DNA of 45,393 nt, from contig DNND01000031.1 in the NCBI GenBank assembly GCA_003488005.1, forward strand, positions 1 to 45,393, read 5' to 3'. The translations under genes were made by a program, and so were the position numbers. Positions within the stretch are counted from its first letter, which is position 1; each line of letters begins with the position of its first letter. This document shows, one piece after another, positions 1-7,607 of this stretch. This DNA comes from Blastocatellia bacterium (GTDB lineage Bacteria > Acidobacteriota > Blastocatellia > Pyrinomonadales > Pyrinomonadaceae). Below the pieces are notes generated by a model that was not told the origin of the DNA, searched no databases, and saw only the letters and a program-made list of their open reading frames with translations.

Positions 1-83
1 ATTTGCGAAAACGCAAGATGAATGGTTTCTTAAGCTTCGAACTTTAACCTTCAAATCAGAGAGAACCTGACTGGTAAACGAAA

Positions 84-118
84 AATCCGAAATCCGAAAT
101 TCGCAATCCGAAATTCCT
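84..118. repeat. 7-bp periodic array, family A (single arm)
   Basis: Five consecutive 7-mers (AATCCGA, AATCCGA, AATTCGC, AATCCGA, AATTCCT) run without interruption into the ATG at 119. The first four, plus the first five bases of the fifth, are identical to the right arm of the array at 27926-28044, which also sits just before a start codon. No complementary left arm is visible in the 83 bases before it. Confidence 0.85.
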
Positions 119-601
119 ATGAGTGACCCGCTAATCGCCCGACGTTGTCCCTGGTGTGGCATAGCCATTCGCGAACAAGCGTTCTTTTGCCCGCAGTGTG
201 GTAAGGACCTGACGCAGTTGCATCCGGACTTTAGCGCGACGATTGTCGAGTCGGCCCCTCCGGAATCAAAGCAAAGAGATACCGCTGAACTAATCGCTCC
301 GGCTGTATCGGACGAGCCGCCAGCTAAAACTGCACCGGCCGCGTCCGCCCCGGCAAAGAGTCGCAAACCTGCGATCGGCCAACAGGCGCTGGGAAAAATG
401 GGCGCTGGGATTCAAAAGGCTACGCACGTCGCCCGCGACGTCGAAGGCAATGTGGCCCATCGAGTCCAAAAGCTGCGTGATGCCTCGAGCGTGGTAATCG
501 ACGAAGCGAGTTACGACGCCAGCTTGCGTTTCGTCCTGGTCGCAGTGGTCCTGTTCATTCTGTTTTTGGTGATATTAATTTTAAGCAAGGTGATTACGTA
601 G
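119..601 (+). CDS. Zinc-ribbon protein with C-terminal membrane anchor
   Basis: A 160-residue protein. The N-terminus has two CxxC pairs (C10/C13 and C24/C27), the pattern of a zinc-ribbon that binds one zinc ion. The middle (about 45-85) is Ala/Pro-rich and probably disordered. Residues about 137-158 form one strongly hydrophobic segment ending in a short cytoplasmic-type tail, so the protein looks tail-anchored. Proteins with this zinc ribbon-linker-single membrane segment plan are common and mostly uncharacterised; no enzymatic domain is visible. No Shine-Dalgarno is evident because a 7-bp repeat array fills the 35 bases before the ATG. The next gene lies 87 bases downstream across another array. 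The function is unknown. Confidence 0.75.
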   Translation: MSDPLIARRCPWCGIAIREQAFFCPQCGKDLTQLHPDFSATIVESAPPESKQRDTAELIAPAVSDEPPAKTAPAASAPAKSRKPAIGQQALGKMGAGIQKATHVARDVEGNVAHRVQKLRDASSVVIDEASYDASLRFVLVAVVLFILFLVILILSKVIT

Positions 602-603
602 GA

Positions 604-685
604 AGTTTCGAGTTTCGAGTTCCGAGTTTCGAGTTTGGATTTATGACTGGGAACTCGGAACTCGGAACTCGAAACTAGAAACTTA
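604..685. repeat. 7-bp periodic palindrome, family B
   Basis: The left arm has five 7-mers of the type AGTTTCG (604-638). After a 12-base spacer the right arm has five 7-mers of the type GAACTCG/AAACTAG (651-685). The right arm is largely the reverse complement of the left, so the locus can fold into a long imperfect hairpin. It fills the gap between two genes and ends three bases before the ATG at 689. The same family recurs at 38126-38271. Confidence 0.88.
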
Positions 686-688
686 AAG

Positions 689-2050
689 ATGGAATACTCG
701 CAAGCGGAAATTCTACAAACGGTGGCGATGACCGAGATGGAACATCTCGACGTGCGTACCGTAACGCTCGGTCTCAGTTTGCGCGACTGCGTCTCAGAAA
801 CAATTGAGCGCACCTCCGAACGCGTCTCAGAAAAAATCCATCGCTTTGCGGACCGCCTGGTCCAAACCGTCGATCAAATCGGCGATGAGTTTGGCATTCG
901 AGTGGCCAACAAACGAATCGCTATCACCCCAGTCTCGATGATTACTGAAGGGGCGAGCGGCGATCCGCTACGACTGGCGCGGGCGATCGACGAAGCAGCC
1001 GGCGCGGTCGGCGTCGATTTCATCGGTGGTTATTCCGCGCTGGTCCATAAAGGCGCCACCGATTCTGAACGCGAGTTTCTAGACTCCATTCCCGAAGCCT
1101 TGTCGACAACTGAGCGTTTGTGTTCTTCGGTCAACGTCGCCACGACGCGCGCCGGCATTAACATGGACGCGGTGCGGCAGGTGGGCATCATCATTAAGGA
1201 AGCCGCTGAACGCACCAGCGACCGCGGCGGCATCGCCTGCGCCAAGTTTGTTTGTTTCGCAAATTCGGTCGAAGACAATCCGTTCATGGCGGGCGCCTTC
1301 CACGGCGTTGGCGAACCGGAAGCAGTGATCAATGTCGGCGTGTCGGGGCCGGGTGTCGTCAACTACGCGGTAGGCCGCGCAGCGCGCGATATGCCGTTGC
1401 AGGACCTCGCCGAAATCATCAAGAAACTTTCATTCAAACTCGCGCGCGCCGGTGAACTGGTGGGCCGGGAAGCCGCGCGCCGTTTAGGAATTCCTTTCGG
1501 CATAATTGATTTGTCGCTGGCGCCGACGCCGGTGCCTGGAGATTCAGTCGCCAACATTATCGAAGCGATGGGCTTTGAACGCGCGGGTACGCATGGCACC
1601 ACGGCCGCGCTGGCGATGCTGACCGACGCCGTAAAAAAAGGCGGCGCGATGGCCAGTGGTTCGGTGGGTGGCATGAGTGGCGCCTTCATTCCTGTATCCG
1701 AAGACGCCGGCATGATCGAAGCTGCGCAAGTAGGCGCCCTGTCGTTAGATAAACTCGAAGCCTGGACCAGCGTCTGCTCAGTCGGTATCGACATGGTTGC
1801 GGTGCCCGGCTCGACATCGGCAGAAACCATCTCAGCAATCATCGCGGACGAAATGGCAATCGGCGTGATGAACAACAAAACTACCGCGGTGCGCATCATT
1901 CCGGTTCCGGGGAAGGGAGTCGGCGAAATGGTTGAGTTTGGCGGCTTGTTAGGACGTGCGCCCATCATGGCGGTAAACAAATTTTCCTCGGCTGATTTTA
2001 TTCGCCGCGGCGGCCGGATACCGGCGCCGATTCATTCACTGCGAAACTAG
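689..2050 (+). CDS. DUF711/UPF0210 (PFL family) protein
   Basis: A 453-residue protein matching the DUF711/UPF0210 family, which is structurally related to glycyl-radical (PFL-like) barrel enzymes but has no established reaction. The whole family length is present. The recognisable parts are an N-terminal helical section (1-70), a Gly/Ala-rich core including a VGGMSGAFIPVSEDAGM segment (around residue 330), and a C-terminal LLGRAPIM stretch. In many bacteria the gene follows a small ACT-domain protein (UPF0237); no such gene is adjacent here. The thioredoxin gene starts 8 bases after the stop. The start at 689 follows a repeat array with no clear ribosome-binding site. The identification is firm; the function is not known. 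Confidence 0.9.
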   Translation: MEYSQAEILQTVAMTEMEHLDVRTVTLGLSLRDCVSETIERTSERVSEKIHRFADRLVQTVDQIGDEFGIRVANKRIAITPVSMITEGASGDPLRLARAIDEAAGAVGVDFIGGYSALVHKGATDSEREFLDSIPEALSTTERLCSSVNVATTRAGINMDAVRQVGIIIKEAAERTSDRGGIACAKFVCFANSVEDNPFMAGAFHGVGEPEAVINVGVSGPGVVNYAVGRAARDMPLQDLAEIIKKLSFKLARAGELVGREAARRLGIPFGIIDLSLAPTPVPGDSVANIIEAMGFERAGTHGTTAALAMLTDAVKKGGAMASGSVGGMSGAFIPVSEDAGMIEAAQVGALSLDKLEAWTSVCSVGIDMVAVPGSTSAETISAIIADEMAIGVMNNKTTAVRIIPVPGKGVGEMVEFGGLLGRAPIMAVNKFSSADFIRRGGRIPAPIHSLRN

Positions 2051-2058
2051 AATTAATC

Positions 2059-2643
2059 GTGCGAGCCCACCAATACAAATTCCTCCTCATATTGTTTTTA
2101 ATGCTCGCATTTGGGTCAACAAATGCGCAGGAACCCGCTGATAGGATAATTCCGAAAATCAATGATGGGCCGCTGCGAAGTTTCCCGGAAAGTGTTCGGA
2201 ATGCTCAACTAAAATCCGTGCGCGGAGATTACTTTAGATTGTCGGACTATTCGGGCAAGGTCCTGGTTGTAAACCTTTGGGCTACTTGGTGTGGGCCATG
2301 TAAATTTAAAACCCCAGCTCTTGTGAAGTTACAGCGGGAATTTAGATCGCAAGGAGTTCGGGTCGTTGAGTTATCAACTGAAAATCCAAAGAATTCGAAG
2401 GTGGATCTACGCAAGTGGGTTCGCCGCTTTAAGGTTAGCTACCGAGTTGGTTGGGCGCCCCCTAAGGTTGCTCTGACGCTAATGAACGGCCGGGATGCTA
2501 TTCCGCAGACATTCATAGTTTCTAAGACTGGACGCATTGTGCGGCGCTTCATTGGTTGGAATCCTGTGGAAACCGTCCCGCTGTGGAAGCTAGCAATACG
2601 GGAAGCGATAGATGACAAAAAGGAACCTTCAGAAGAAAATTAA
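2059..2643 (+). CDS. TlpA/ResA-like secreted thioredoxin
   Basis: A 194-residue exported thiol-disulfide protein. Residues 1-23 are a signal peptide (hydrophobic core, then an N-A-Q cleavage-like site). The thioredoxin fold follows, with the active site WCGPC (C78, C81) and the cis-proline segment AIPQTF near residue 154, as in the TlpA/ResA branch that reduces or reshuffles disulfides outside the cytoplasm. The start is a GTG 8 bases after the DUF711 stop, so the two genes are probably co-transcribed. Codon use is more AT-rich than in the DUF711 gene. The 3' end overlaps the next gene by 32 bases. Its client is unknown. Confidence 0.85.
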   Translation: MRAHQYKFLLILFLMLAFGSTNAQEPADRIIPKINDGPLRSFPESVRNAQLKSVRGDYFRLSDYSGKVLVVNLWATWCGPCKFKTPALVKLQREFRSQGVRVVELSTENPKNSKVDLRKWVRRFKVSYRVGWAPPKVALTLMNGRDAIPQTFIVSKTGRIVRRFIGWNPVETVPLWKLAIREAIDDKKEPSEEN

Positions 2644-3217
2644 GGCTACGAAAGTCGTCGGCAGCGTTTGTTGTATCGCCCTTCTCACGGTTTTCGGCAC
2701 GACTCCACGGCCCGCGCAGGCAAAACAAGAATCCGCCAAACCTGACTTCACCGGCACCTGGCTGCTGGATCCTAAGAGGAGTAACGTCGGACCATCTGCA
2801 ATACCTGACAAGCCTTTGAAGATCGCTCACCATGATCCGGAATTGCGAATCACACATGCGGTTGCAAGTAACGGTCAGAAGGACTTCGTTTATTATACCG
2901 ACGGCCGCGGCGAAACAAATGCCACGACAATGTTTCTCAGCACTGGCACTGACATGAAACTGCCGGGCGCTAAAGACGTCACCAAATCAACCACCAAGTG
3001 GAGCGGCAACAAGCTGGTCACACGCGTCAAGCTTCGCAGCGTCATCGGTGGACACTCGTTAGAGTTTGAAATCATCGATGAGTGGAAACTTGCAAAGGAC
3101 GGGCAAACTCTGTCGCAAACCAGCCGGACGGTTTTTAGCCAGGATATGTCGGGCGGCGTTTTTGTTCCCGCAAACCGGCCGGACTTTAAGAGAGTCTATA
3201 ACCGCGTGCCGGATTAA
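2612..3217 (+). CDS. Secreted protein of unknown function, lipocalin-like region
   Basis: A 201-residue protein with an N-terminal signal sequence (basic residues, a hydrophobic stretch about 14-28, then Ala-x-Ala near 34-37). The mature part opens with FTGTWLLDPKRSN, a motif common in secreted acidobacterial proteins whose body resembles a small beta-barrel or lipocalin-like fold. No catalytic residues are apparent. It overlaps the thioredoxin gene by 32 bases in another frame, which suggests translational coupling. It could be an extracytoplasmic partner of that thioredoxin, but the mature sequence has no cysteine pair to be a disulfide client. Confidence 0.65.
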   Translation: MTKRNLQKKIKATKVVGSVCCIALLTVFGTTPRPAQAKQESAKPDFTGTWLLDPKRSNVGPSAIPDKPLKIAHHDPELRITHAVASNGQKDFVYYTDGRGETNATTMFLSTGTDMKLPGAKDVTKSTTKWSGNKLVTRVKLRSVIGGHSLEFEIIDEWKLAKDGQTLSQTSRTVFSQDMSGGVFVPANRPDFKRVYNRVPD

Positions 3218-3281
3218 TCTCCGCGATGCTTTAGCTTGTCGTTTTGAGATGGCAGCACAGGGACTCTCTCATCATCGTGTC

Positions 3282-3430
3282 ATGAGGTCAGTACCGCCTG
3301 CGGTAGCAGGTGGGTGCTGTGATTTTCGAATTACGATTGCCAGGTGATCGCGGTCGACGCCAACCCGCACTCTGCAATTCATAACGGCAATCAAGCATCC
3401 ACCCGCTACCGCAGGCGGTACTGACCTCAT
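3282..3430. repeat. Inverted-repeat element, family C (paired)
   Basis: This element fills most of the 302-base gap between 3217 and 3520. It begins ATGAGGTCAGTACCGCCTGC and ends with the reverse complement, GGCGGTACTGACCTCAT, each arm containing the core CCGCCTGCGGTAGC(A/G)GGTGGGT. The centre (about 3318-3390) is unrelated spacer. A single arm of the same family sits at 39884-39910. Read as protein, the arm gives Ser-Val-Pro-Pro-Ala-Val-Ala-Gly-Gly, which is an accident of the repeat and not a gene. Confidence 0.85.
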
Positions 3431-3519
3431 AAAACCGAAGGATCCATTGACACGATCTTTTCCATCTGTGCGGCAGCGAAATTCAGTGTTAACATGACGG
3501 CCCAAACGAAGGAGCGCAT

Positions 3520-3843
3520 ATGCCGGAAGCACTGGGATTAGTCGAATGTAAAGGCCTGGTCGCGATGATCGAGGCGGCCGACGCCATGGTCAAGTCAGCG
3601 AATGTTCGCCTGGTCGGTTGGGAAAAGATCGACGCGGGCCTGGTGACTGCCATCGTGCGCGGCGATGTTGCGGCGGTGCGTGCCGCTGTCGATGCCGGCG
3701 CAGCCGCCGGTAGAAAAGTTGGTGAAGTGGTGGCCACGCACATTATTCCGCAGCCGCATGAAGAAGTGGATCAGAGTATTCCGGTACTCCACACTGGACA
3801 AACCACGCGCAAGAAAATCAGCGGCTCGGTGCCCGCAAAATAA
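3520..3843 (+). CDS. Bacterial microcompartment shell protein (single BMC domain)
   Basis: A 107-residue single-domain BMC protein, the hexamer-forming type of the PduA/EutM/CcmK group. Family hallmarks are ALGLVECKGLVAMIEAADAM at the N-terminus, the VxLVGWEKI turn, GLVTAIVRGDVAAVRAAVDAG, and the VGEVVATHIIPQPH segment (residues about 68-88). A tail of ~20 residues follows. A good Shine-Dalgarno (AAGGAG, 3509-3514) sits 7 bases before the ATG. No second shell protein, pentameric vertex protein, aldehyde dehydrogenase or signature enzyme is in this window, so the compartment type cannot be named. It may be a satellite of a BMC locus elsewhere. Confidence 0.93.
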   Translation: MPEALGLVECKGLVAMIEAADAMVKSANVRLVGWEKIDAGLVTAIVRGDVAAVRAAVDAGAAAGRKVGEVVATHIIPQPHEEVDQSIPVLHTGQTTRKKISGSVPAK

Positions 3844-3856
3844 TCTTTCTTCAACT

Positions 3857-3943
3857 GTAAACCAAACTGTTAGTTTGCGCTGGTTGCTGAGCCTTCAAGT
3901 TTGAGCGGCAACGAACCACCGCAAACTAACAGTTTGCTTTACG
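3857..3943. repeat. ~87-bp palindrome, family D copy 1
   Basis: A long inverted repeat with outer arms around the core AAACTGTTAGTTTGCG (left) and CGCAAACTAACAGTTTGC (right), plus an inner stem pairing TTGC with GCAA. Copies lie at 15469-15555 and 31272-31353. The inner stem changes in a compensatory way among the copies. Confidence 0.9.
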
Positions 3944-3974
3944 AAGTTTTTCTTCCTTCAGATCCGGCGTGCTA

Positions 3975-4616
3975 ATGAGCCTGACTCTATATTTCCTGCG
4001 CCACGGACAAACAACCTTAAGTCGCGACGATACCTTTTGCGGTTCCGGACTCGATCCTGAACTGACGCCGGAAGGTCAGGAAATGGCCCAGGCTTTTACT
4101 AATGCCTATCAGTCAAAGTCCTGGGCCGGAATTTACGCGAGCAGTTTGCGGCGCACGATTCAAACTGCGCGACCGCTTTGCGAGCATTTGCAAATGAAGC
4201 TGGAGGCGCGCGACGAGTTGCAAGAGATTGCTTACGGCAAATGGGAAGGACTCAGCAAAGAAATAGTCGCGCAAAGGTACCAGGACGATTATGTTAAGTG
4301 GCTGGCAGATCCCGCGCGTCACGCACCGACCGGCGGCGAATTAGCAACGACGGTCGCCGAACGCGGTTTGCGCGTCATTCATGAAATCCGCGAACGCTTT
4401 GCCGCGGGAAATGTTTTGGTCGTTTCCCACAAGGCGACGATCAGAATTCTGCTTTGCAGTATGTTGGGAATTGACGTTGGCGGCTTTCGTTATCGTCTGG
4501 CCTGTCCGGTAGCTTCAGTTAGCACCGTCGAATTCACCGCAAACGGACCGATGCTACAAACATTGGCGGATCGTTCTCACTTGAGTGAAACGCTGCGATC
4601 CTTGCCTGGAACATAA
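3975..4616 (+). CDS. Histidine phosphatase family protein (phosphoglycerate mutase-like)
   Basis: A 213-residue member of the histidine phosphatase superfamily. The catalytic motif LRHGQT is at residues ~7-12 (His accepts the phosphate). The conserved E in LQEIAYGKWEGL is the likely acid/base, and the second histidine occurs in VVSHKATIRIL near residue 155. The length and the GxxDxELTPEGxxMA segment fit the cobC/GpmB-like cofactor-independent group, which includes alpha-ribazole phosphatases and broad phosphomonoesterases; the substrate cannot be told from sequence. I chose the ATG at 3975 over an in-frame GTG at 3969 because RHG then falls at the usual distance from the N-terminus. It is a single gene, with a palindrome upstream. 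Confidence 0.87.
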   Translation: MSLTLYFLRHGQTTLSRDDTFCGSGLDPELTPEGQEMAQAFTNAYQSKSWAGIYASSLRRTIQTARPLCEHLQMKLEARDELQEIAYGKWEGLSKEIVAQRYQDDYVKWLADPARHAPTGGELATTVAERGLRVIHEIRERFAAGNVLVVSHKATIRILLCSMLGIDVGGFRYRLACPVASVSTVEFTANGPMLQTLADRSHLSETLRSLPGT

Positions 4617-5078
4617 TCGGCAAACGGCTTCAAGACAATATGCAGTGAAAACGATTGAGGCTTTGGTTCCCAGCGTTGTTTCACCAAAGTCGTGACCGTG
4701 TGTGGAATTCGCGCCCGCAATCACCAGGCTCGCGCCCGTGACTCATCAAAGCCGCGAGCTTTTCTGGACACATTCTATGTTTCCTTGGGATCAAGCTTTA
4801 CCCTTGAATTTTCCCAAAAAGGGTATATGCTTCCGAGCCTCAAGTCCTCGCGCTGCTCTTAACTCATTCACACGGTAACAAACCGGGAAGAAGATCTTCT
4901 TGCCCTCGATGACAAACAAAACCGGATCGATATGAAGGAGCGAGACCGGGTAAATGGAACCGGCGCATGCTTTTGAGCAGCCGAAGTCCAGTATGGGCCG
5001 GACGGCAGCGGAGTAAGAGTTGGTTCTCTTAATCAGAACGTCTTCACTTCTGAATTCGCAAATTGAGGAAACCTTACC
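4617..5078. other. Intergenic region with possible antisense gene remnant
   Basis: 462 bases with no convincing gene. On the minus strand a frame stays open from about 5076 down to a stop near 4790. It reads, in part, YPVSLLHIDPVLFVIEGKK and then IFFPVCYRVNELRAARGLEA, which looks protein-like but has no ATG or GTG start. I treat it as a possible fragment of a decayed gene or chance. No repeat family found elsewhere in the window is present. Confidence 0.3.
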
Positions 5079-6080
5079 ATGTCTGATAGCGCGCTTGTTC
5101 CTTCCACCGAAGTTCCTCTGAATGACGCCCCTCTCATTCCAAAACCGACAAGAGTGCCATTAAAGGGCCTGCCGTCCTCCGCCTTTCAACATCCCCTTGA
5201 CCGGCAAGCCACCGAGAATCTCAAAAAGATCAAGGGATTTGATTGGCTGGTTGGTAAGTTCATCGAATACGGCTTCGAGCGCATTGATTACATCACCCAC
5301 ATTGGTGACGGCATACGCGTTGGGCCAAGACAGATGGCAATGCACTATCAGATGTTTCGTGAATGCTGCGACGTGCTCGATGTGGCTGAACCGGAACTCT
5401 ATGTCATGCAGGGAGACGTTAACGCCTACACCTCCGGACACAATCATCCTTTCATCATTTTGCAAACAGGACTCCTGGAGTTAATGGACGATGACGAGGT
5501 GATGGCCGTGATTGCCCACGAACTCGGTCACATCAAGTGCGGCCACGTGCTTTATAAGACGATGGCGCGCGGACTAAAGCCATTCATCGAAGTGGCCGGC
5601 AAAGCCACGCTTGGTTTTGGTTCAATAGTCGGCGCTGGGATCGAGGCTGGCTTGTCGGCATGGGATCGGCGCTCTGAACTCAGCGCTGACAGAGCGGCAT
5701 TATTGGGGGTTCAGAACGTGCAGCCATGCATAAAGATGCTGATGAAATTGGCAGGAGGAACCACGCGCCACGTGCAGGGGTTGGACTCGGAGCAATTCCT
5801 CAATCAAGCACGCGCTTACAAGGAAGGTCTGGATCAAAAGACTAGCGATCGGTTCTATCGCTTCATGGCGAACATGGGTTCTACACACCCTTTTCCCGTC
5901 GAACGCGCCAGAGCCTTGGATGAATGGGCCGGCAGTCCTGAATACAGCGAGATTTTGAGCGGTAAGTGGCCGCGCCCTCTGCCTCTAGTGAAGACGAAGT
6001 CGTGCCCAACGTGTGCACTGCAATATCCATTGAGCGAACTCTTCTGCGCGGCGGATGGGACGCCGCTTCCGGTGCATTAG
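5079..6080 (+). CDS. M48 family zinc metallopeptidase with C-terminal Cys motif
   Basis: A 333-residue M48 (Ste24/HtpX-like) peptidase. The zinc site HELGH is at residues 147-151 in VIAHELGHIKCGH, and the likely third ligand is the Glu of SELSADRAAL (about 199). Unlike HtpX it lacks clear N-terminal membrane spans; one weakly hydrophobic Gly/Ala stretch lies near 175-192. The C-terminus carries CPTCALQYPLSELFCAADG, a short Cys motif that may bind zinc or be an incomplete zinc ribbon. A second, different M48 protein is at 42310-43518. The ATG has AGGAAA 8-13 bases upstream. Substrates are unknown. Confidence 0.85.
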   Translation: MSDSALVPSTEVPLNDAPLIPKPTRVPLKGLPSSAFQHPLDRQATENLKKIKGFDWLVGKFIEYGFERIDYITHIGDGIRVGPRQMAMHYQMFRECCDVLDVAEPELYVMQGDVNAYTSGHNHPFIILQTGLLELMDDDEVMAVIAHELGHIKCGHVLYKTMARGLKPFIEVAGKATLGFGSIVGAGIEAGLSAWDRRSELSADRAALLGVQNVQPCIKMLMKLAGGTTRHVQGLDSEQFLNQARAYKEGLDQKTSDRFYRFMANMGSTHPFPVERARALDEWAGSPEYSEILSGKWPRPLPLVKTKSCPTCALQYPLSELFCAADGTPLPVH

Positions 6081-6121
6081 TTGTAGAACCTCTCAGAGAT
6101 CGCAACGCAAGGACGAATCGA

Positions 6122-6664
6122 ATGAACCAAGAACTCCCAATCGGTATTCTCGCTGGCGTTGTCATATGGTCCACTACTAGCGCAATGACCTTTGGCTTGC
6201 GCAGGCGACGACTTAGGAGAGCGCTTATTGAAGATCTCAAACATCGGGTATCCAATCTTGACGACATATTTTCATACCTCGAAGCGCATTTCATAGCAAG
6301 TGTAAGGCGAGGAGAGAAGCTTGAGGACTATCCACGGTACACGAAGGACACGTTCCCGTTTTATGAGGATATTCGAGGTGACCTCTACAAGTATTTTGGC
6401 ACTCGTAAGTGTGTGGCGATCATGAGATGTTATGAAGCTTTGGAGGAAATCGAGATTCTTATGAGTGGGCTCAGTCAAGACTTCCATGATTACGCAAAAC
6501 ACGACAAGCAACTGACTGGGGACGATGTGGCTTTTCTAGAGCGCAAAAAAGATCGCATCATCAGCGTAATTGAGGTCCTGAAGCGGAGAGAATTTCGCGG
6601 CATCGGCGACTTGCCAACAGATTATCGAGGCATGGTTTCTGCAGCACAGATCATCAAGAAATGA
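6122..6664 (+). CDS. Unrecognised membrane-anchored protein
   Basis: A 180-residue protein I do not recognise. Residues ~6-24 form one hydrophobic segment followed by a cluster of arginines (RRRRLRR), so the bulk is probably cytoplasmic. The rest is predicted mainly helical and rich in charged residues, with a possible coiled coil around 140-160. The frame is open upstream to 5966, but those codons overlap the M48 gene in another frame, so the ATG at 6122 is the likelier start; it lies 42 bases after the M48 stop. Base composition is clearly more AT-rich than in the housekeeping genes here. It may belong with the next gene. Confidence 0.55.
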   Translation: MNQELPIGILAGVVIWSTTSAMTFGLRRRRLRRALIEDLKHRVSNLDDIFSYLEAHFIASVRRGEKLEDYPRYTKDTFPFYEDIRGDLYKYFGTRKCVAIMRCYEALEEIEILMSGLSQDFHDYAKHDKQLTGDDVAFLERKKDRIISVIEVLKRREFRGIGDLPTDYRGMVSAAQIIKK

Positions 6665-6761
6665 AGTATCGGCGTCTCGATTGAAAAGAAGGCGGACCTA
6701 AAGATTTGCTTGTTGATCAATCAATTCTTCGTTTCGTTTTAATGAGGAGTGTGGAGAATCC

Positions 6762-7607
6762 ATGAGTGACGAAGTTGGACCAGTTTTGGCGCCGAACGAC
6801 TCGGCAATTGGAATCGAAGTCATTCAAGTGGTTCGCAGGGATCGAATGAGGTGGCTGCGAGATAGCTTATTACCGATTGTCTCCATAGTTGCTGCTGTTA
6901 TTAGTCTCACCATGGCGTACTTTACCATAAGCCGTTCCTTGCAAACTGGAAAGCAACTCAACGCGATTTCCGAAAACCAACTCAAGACGGCAGATCGATT
7001 ACAAGCGATCTCAGACAATCAAACAACTCGGTACGTGGGGGAATTTCCTGCCTTCCTCAAAGATATCGTCGATATTCTCGGGGAAACTAAGCCCGGAGAG
7101 GAGATCACTATAATCTCAGATTTTCCTGGCTACGGCATCTATTCAAATCACCGAGCATTCTTAACCTATGAGCAGGTTATTAAAGAAAAACTTCTCGAAT
7201 CACCCGTAAGTATGGTCGTGCTGGATCACAACCAGCGGACTGATGTATTGAACGCTGAGTTCGGTAAACGCAACATCCAAGAAATAAAACGCAGTTCTCC
7301 CTTCAAAGAATTTATGAGTTGGGCGCTCCACAATGAAAGCGAGTTCCGAAGTCCCGAAGATTTGTGTTTGGCGATTGAGAAAGAGCAAATAGATGCTTAC
7401 GAGAGTAATTTCAAATCAATAAGGAACAAGTGCGAGTCGAATCGGGCGCTTCCAATCTTATTATGGATAGTCAGTGACAGAGTTGCCGTGTTCTCAATTC
7501 CGAATCTCTTGCCAGAACAGGGTGCCGTCGAGGCCGGCTTCATTACAAGGGACCAGCGGCTAATAACTCAATTGAAAGTCATAGCGAAGGGTTATTCCTG
7601 CAAGTAG
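6762..7607 (+). CDS. Unrecognised protein with N-terminal membrane segment
   Basis: A 281-residue protein with no family I can name. Residues ~37-58 form a transmembrane segment. A coiled-coil-like stretch follows (about 60-90), containing the near-repeat LNAISENQLKTADRL/LQAISDNQ. The soluble C-terminal domain (95-281) has alternating strands and helices, including EEITIISDFPGYGIYSNH and VSMVVLDHNQ. That arrangement is reminiscent of phospholipase D-like or Rossmann-type sensor domains, but no HKD motif is visible. Composition is AT-rich like its neighbour at 6122, with which it may form a pair. A TGGAG lies 6 bases before the ATG. Confidence 0.6.
   Translation: MSDEVGPVLAPNDSAIGIEVIQVVRRDRMRWLRDSLLPIVSIVAAVISLTMAYFTISRSLQTGKQLNAISENQLKTADRLQAISDNQTTRYVGEFPAFLKDIVDILGETKPGEEITIISDFPGYGIYSNHRAFLTYEQVIKEKLLESPVSMVVLDHNQRTDVLNAEFGKRNIQEIKRSSPFKEFMSWALHNESEFRSPEDLCLAIEKEQIDAYESNFKSIRNKCESNRALPILLWIVSDRVAVFSIPNLLPEQGAVEAGFITRDQRLITQLKVIAKGYSCK

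Noticed and set aside
84..118. Periodic arrays as CRISPR
   Set aside because: The units are 7 bases with no spacers of constant length, and no cas genes are present.
1363..1980. 205-codon frame on the minus strand inside the DUF711 gene
   Set aside because: It is a shadow of the GC-rich coding strand; the DUF711 identification is secure.
3272..3532. Small ORFs reading SVPPAVAGG
   Set aside because: They are translations of repeat family C arms.
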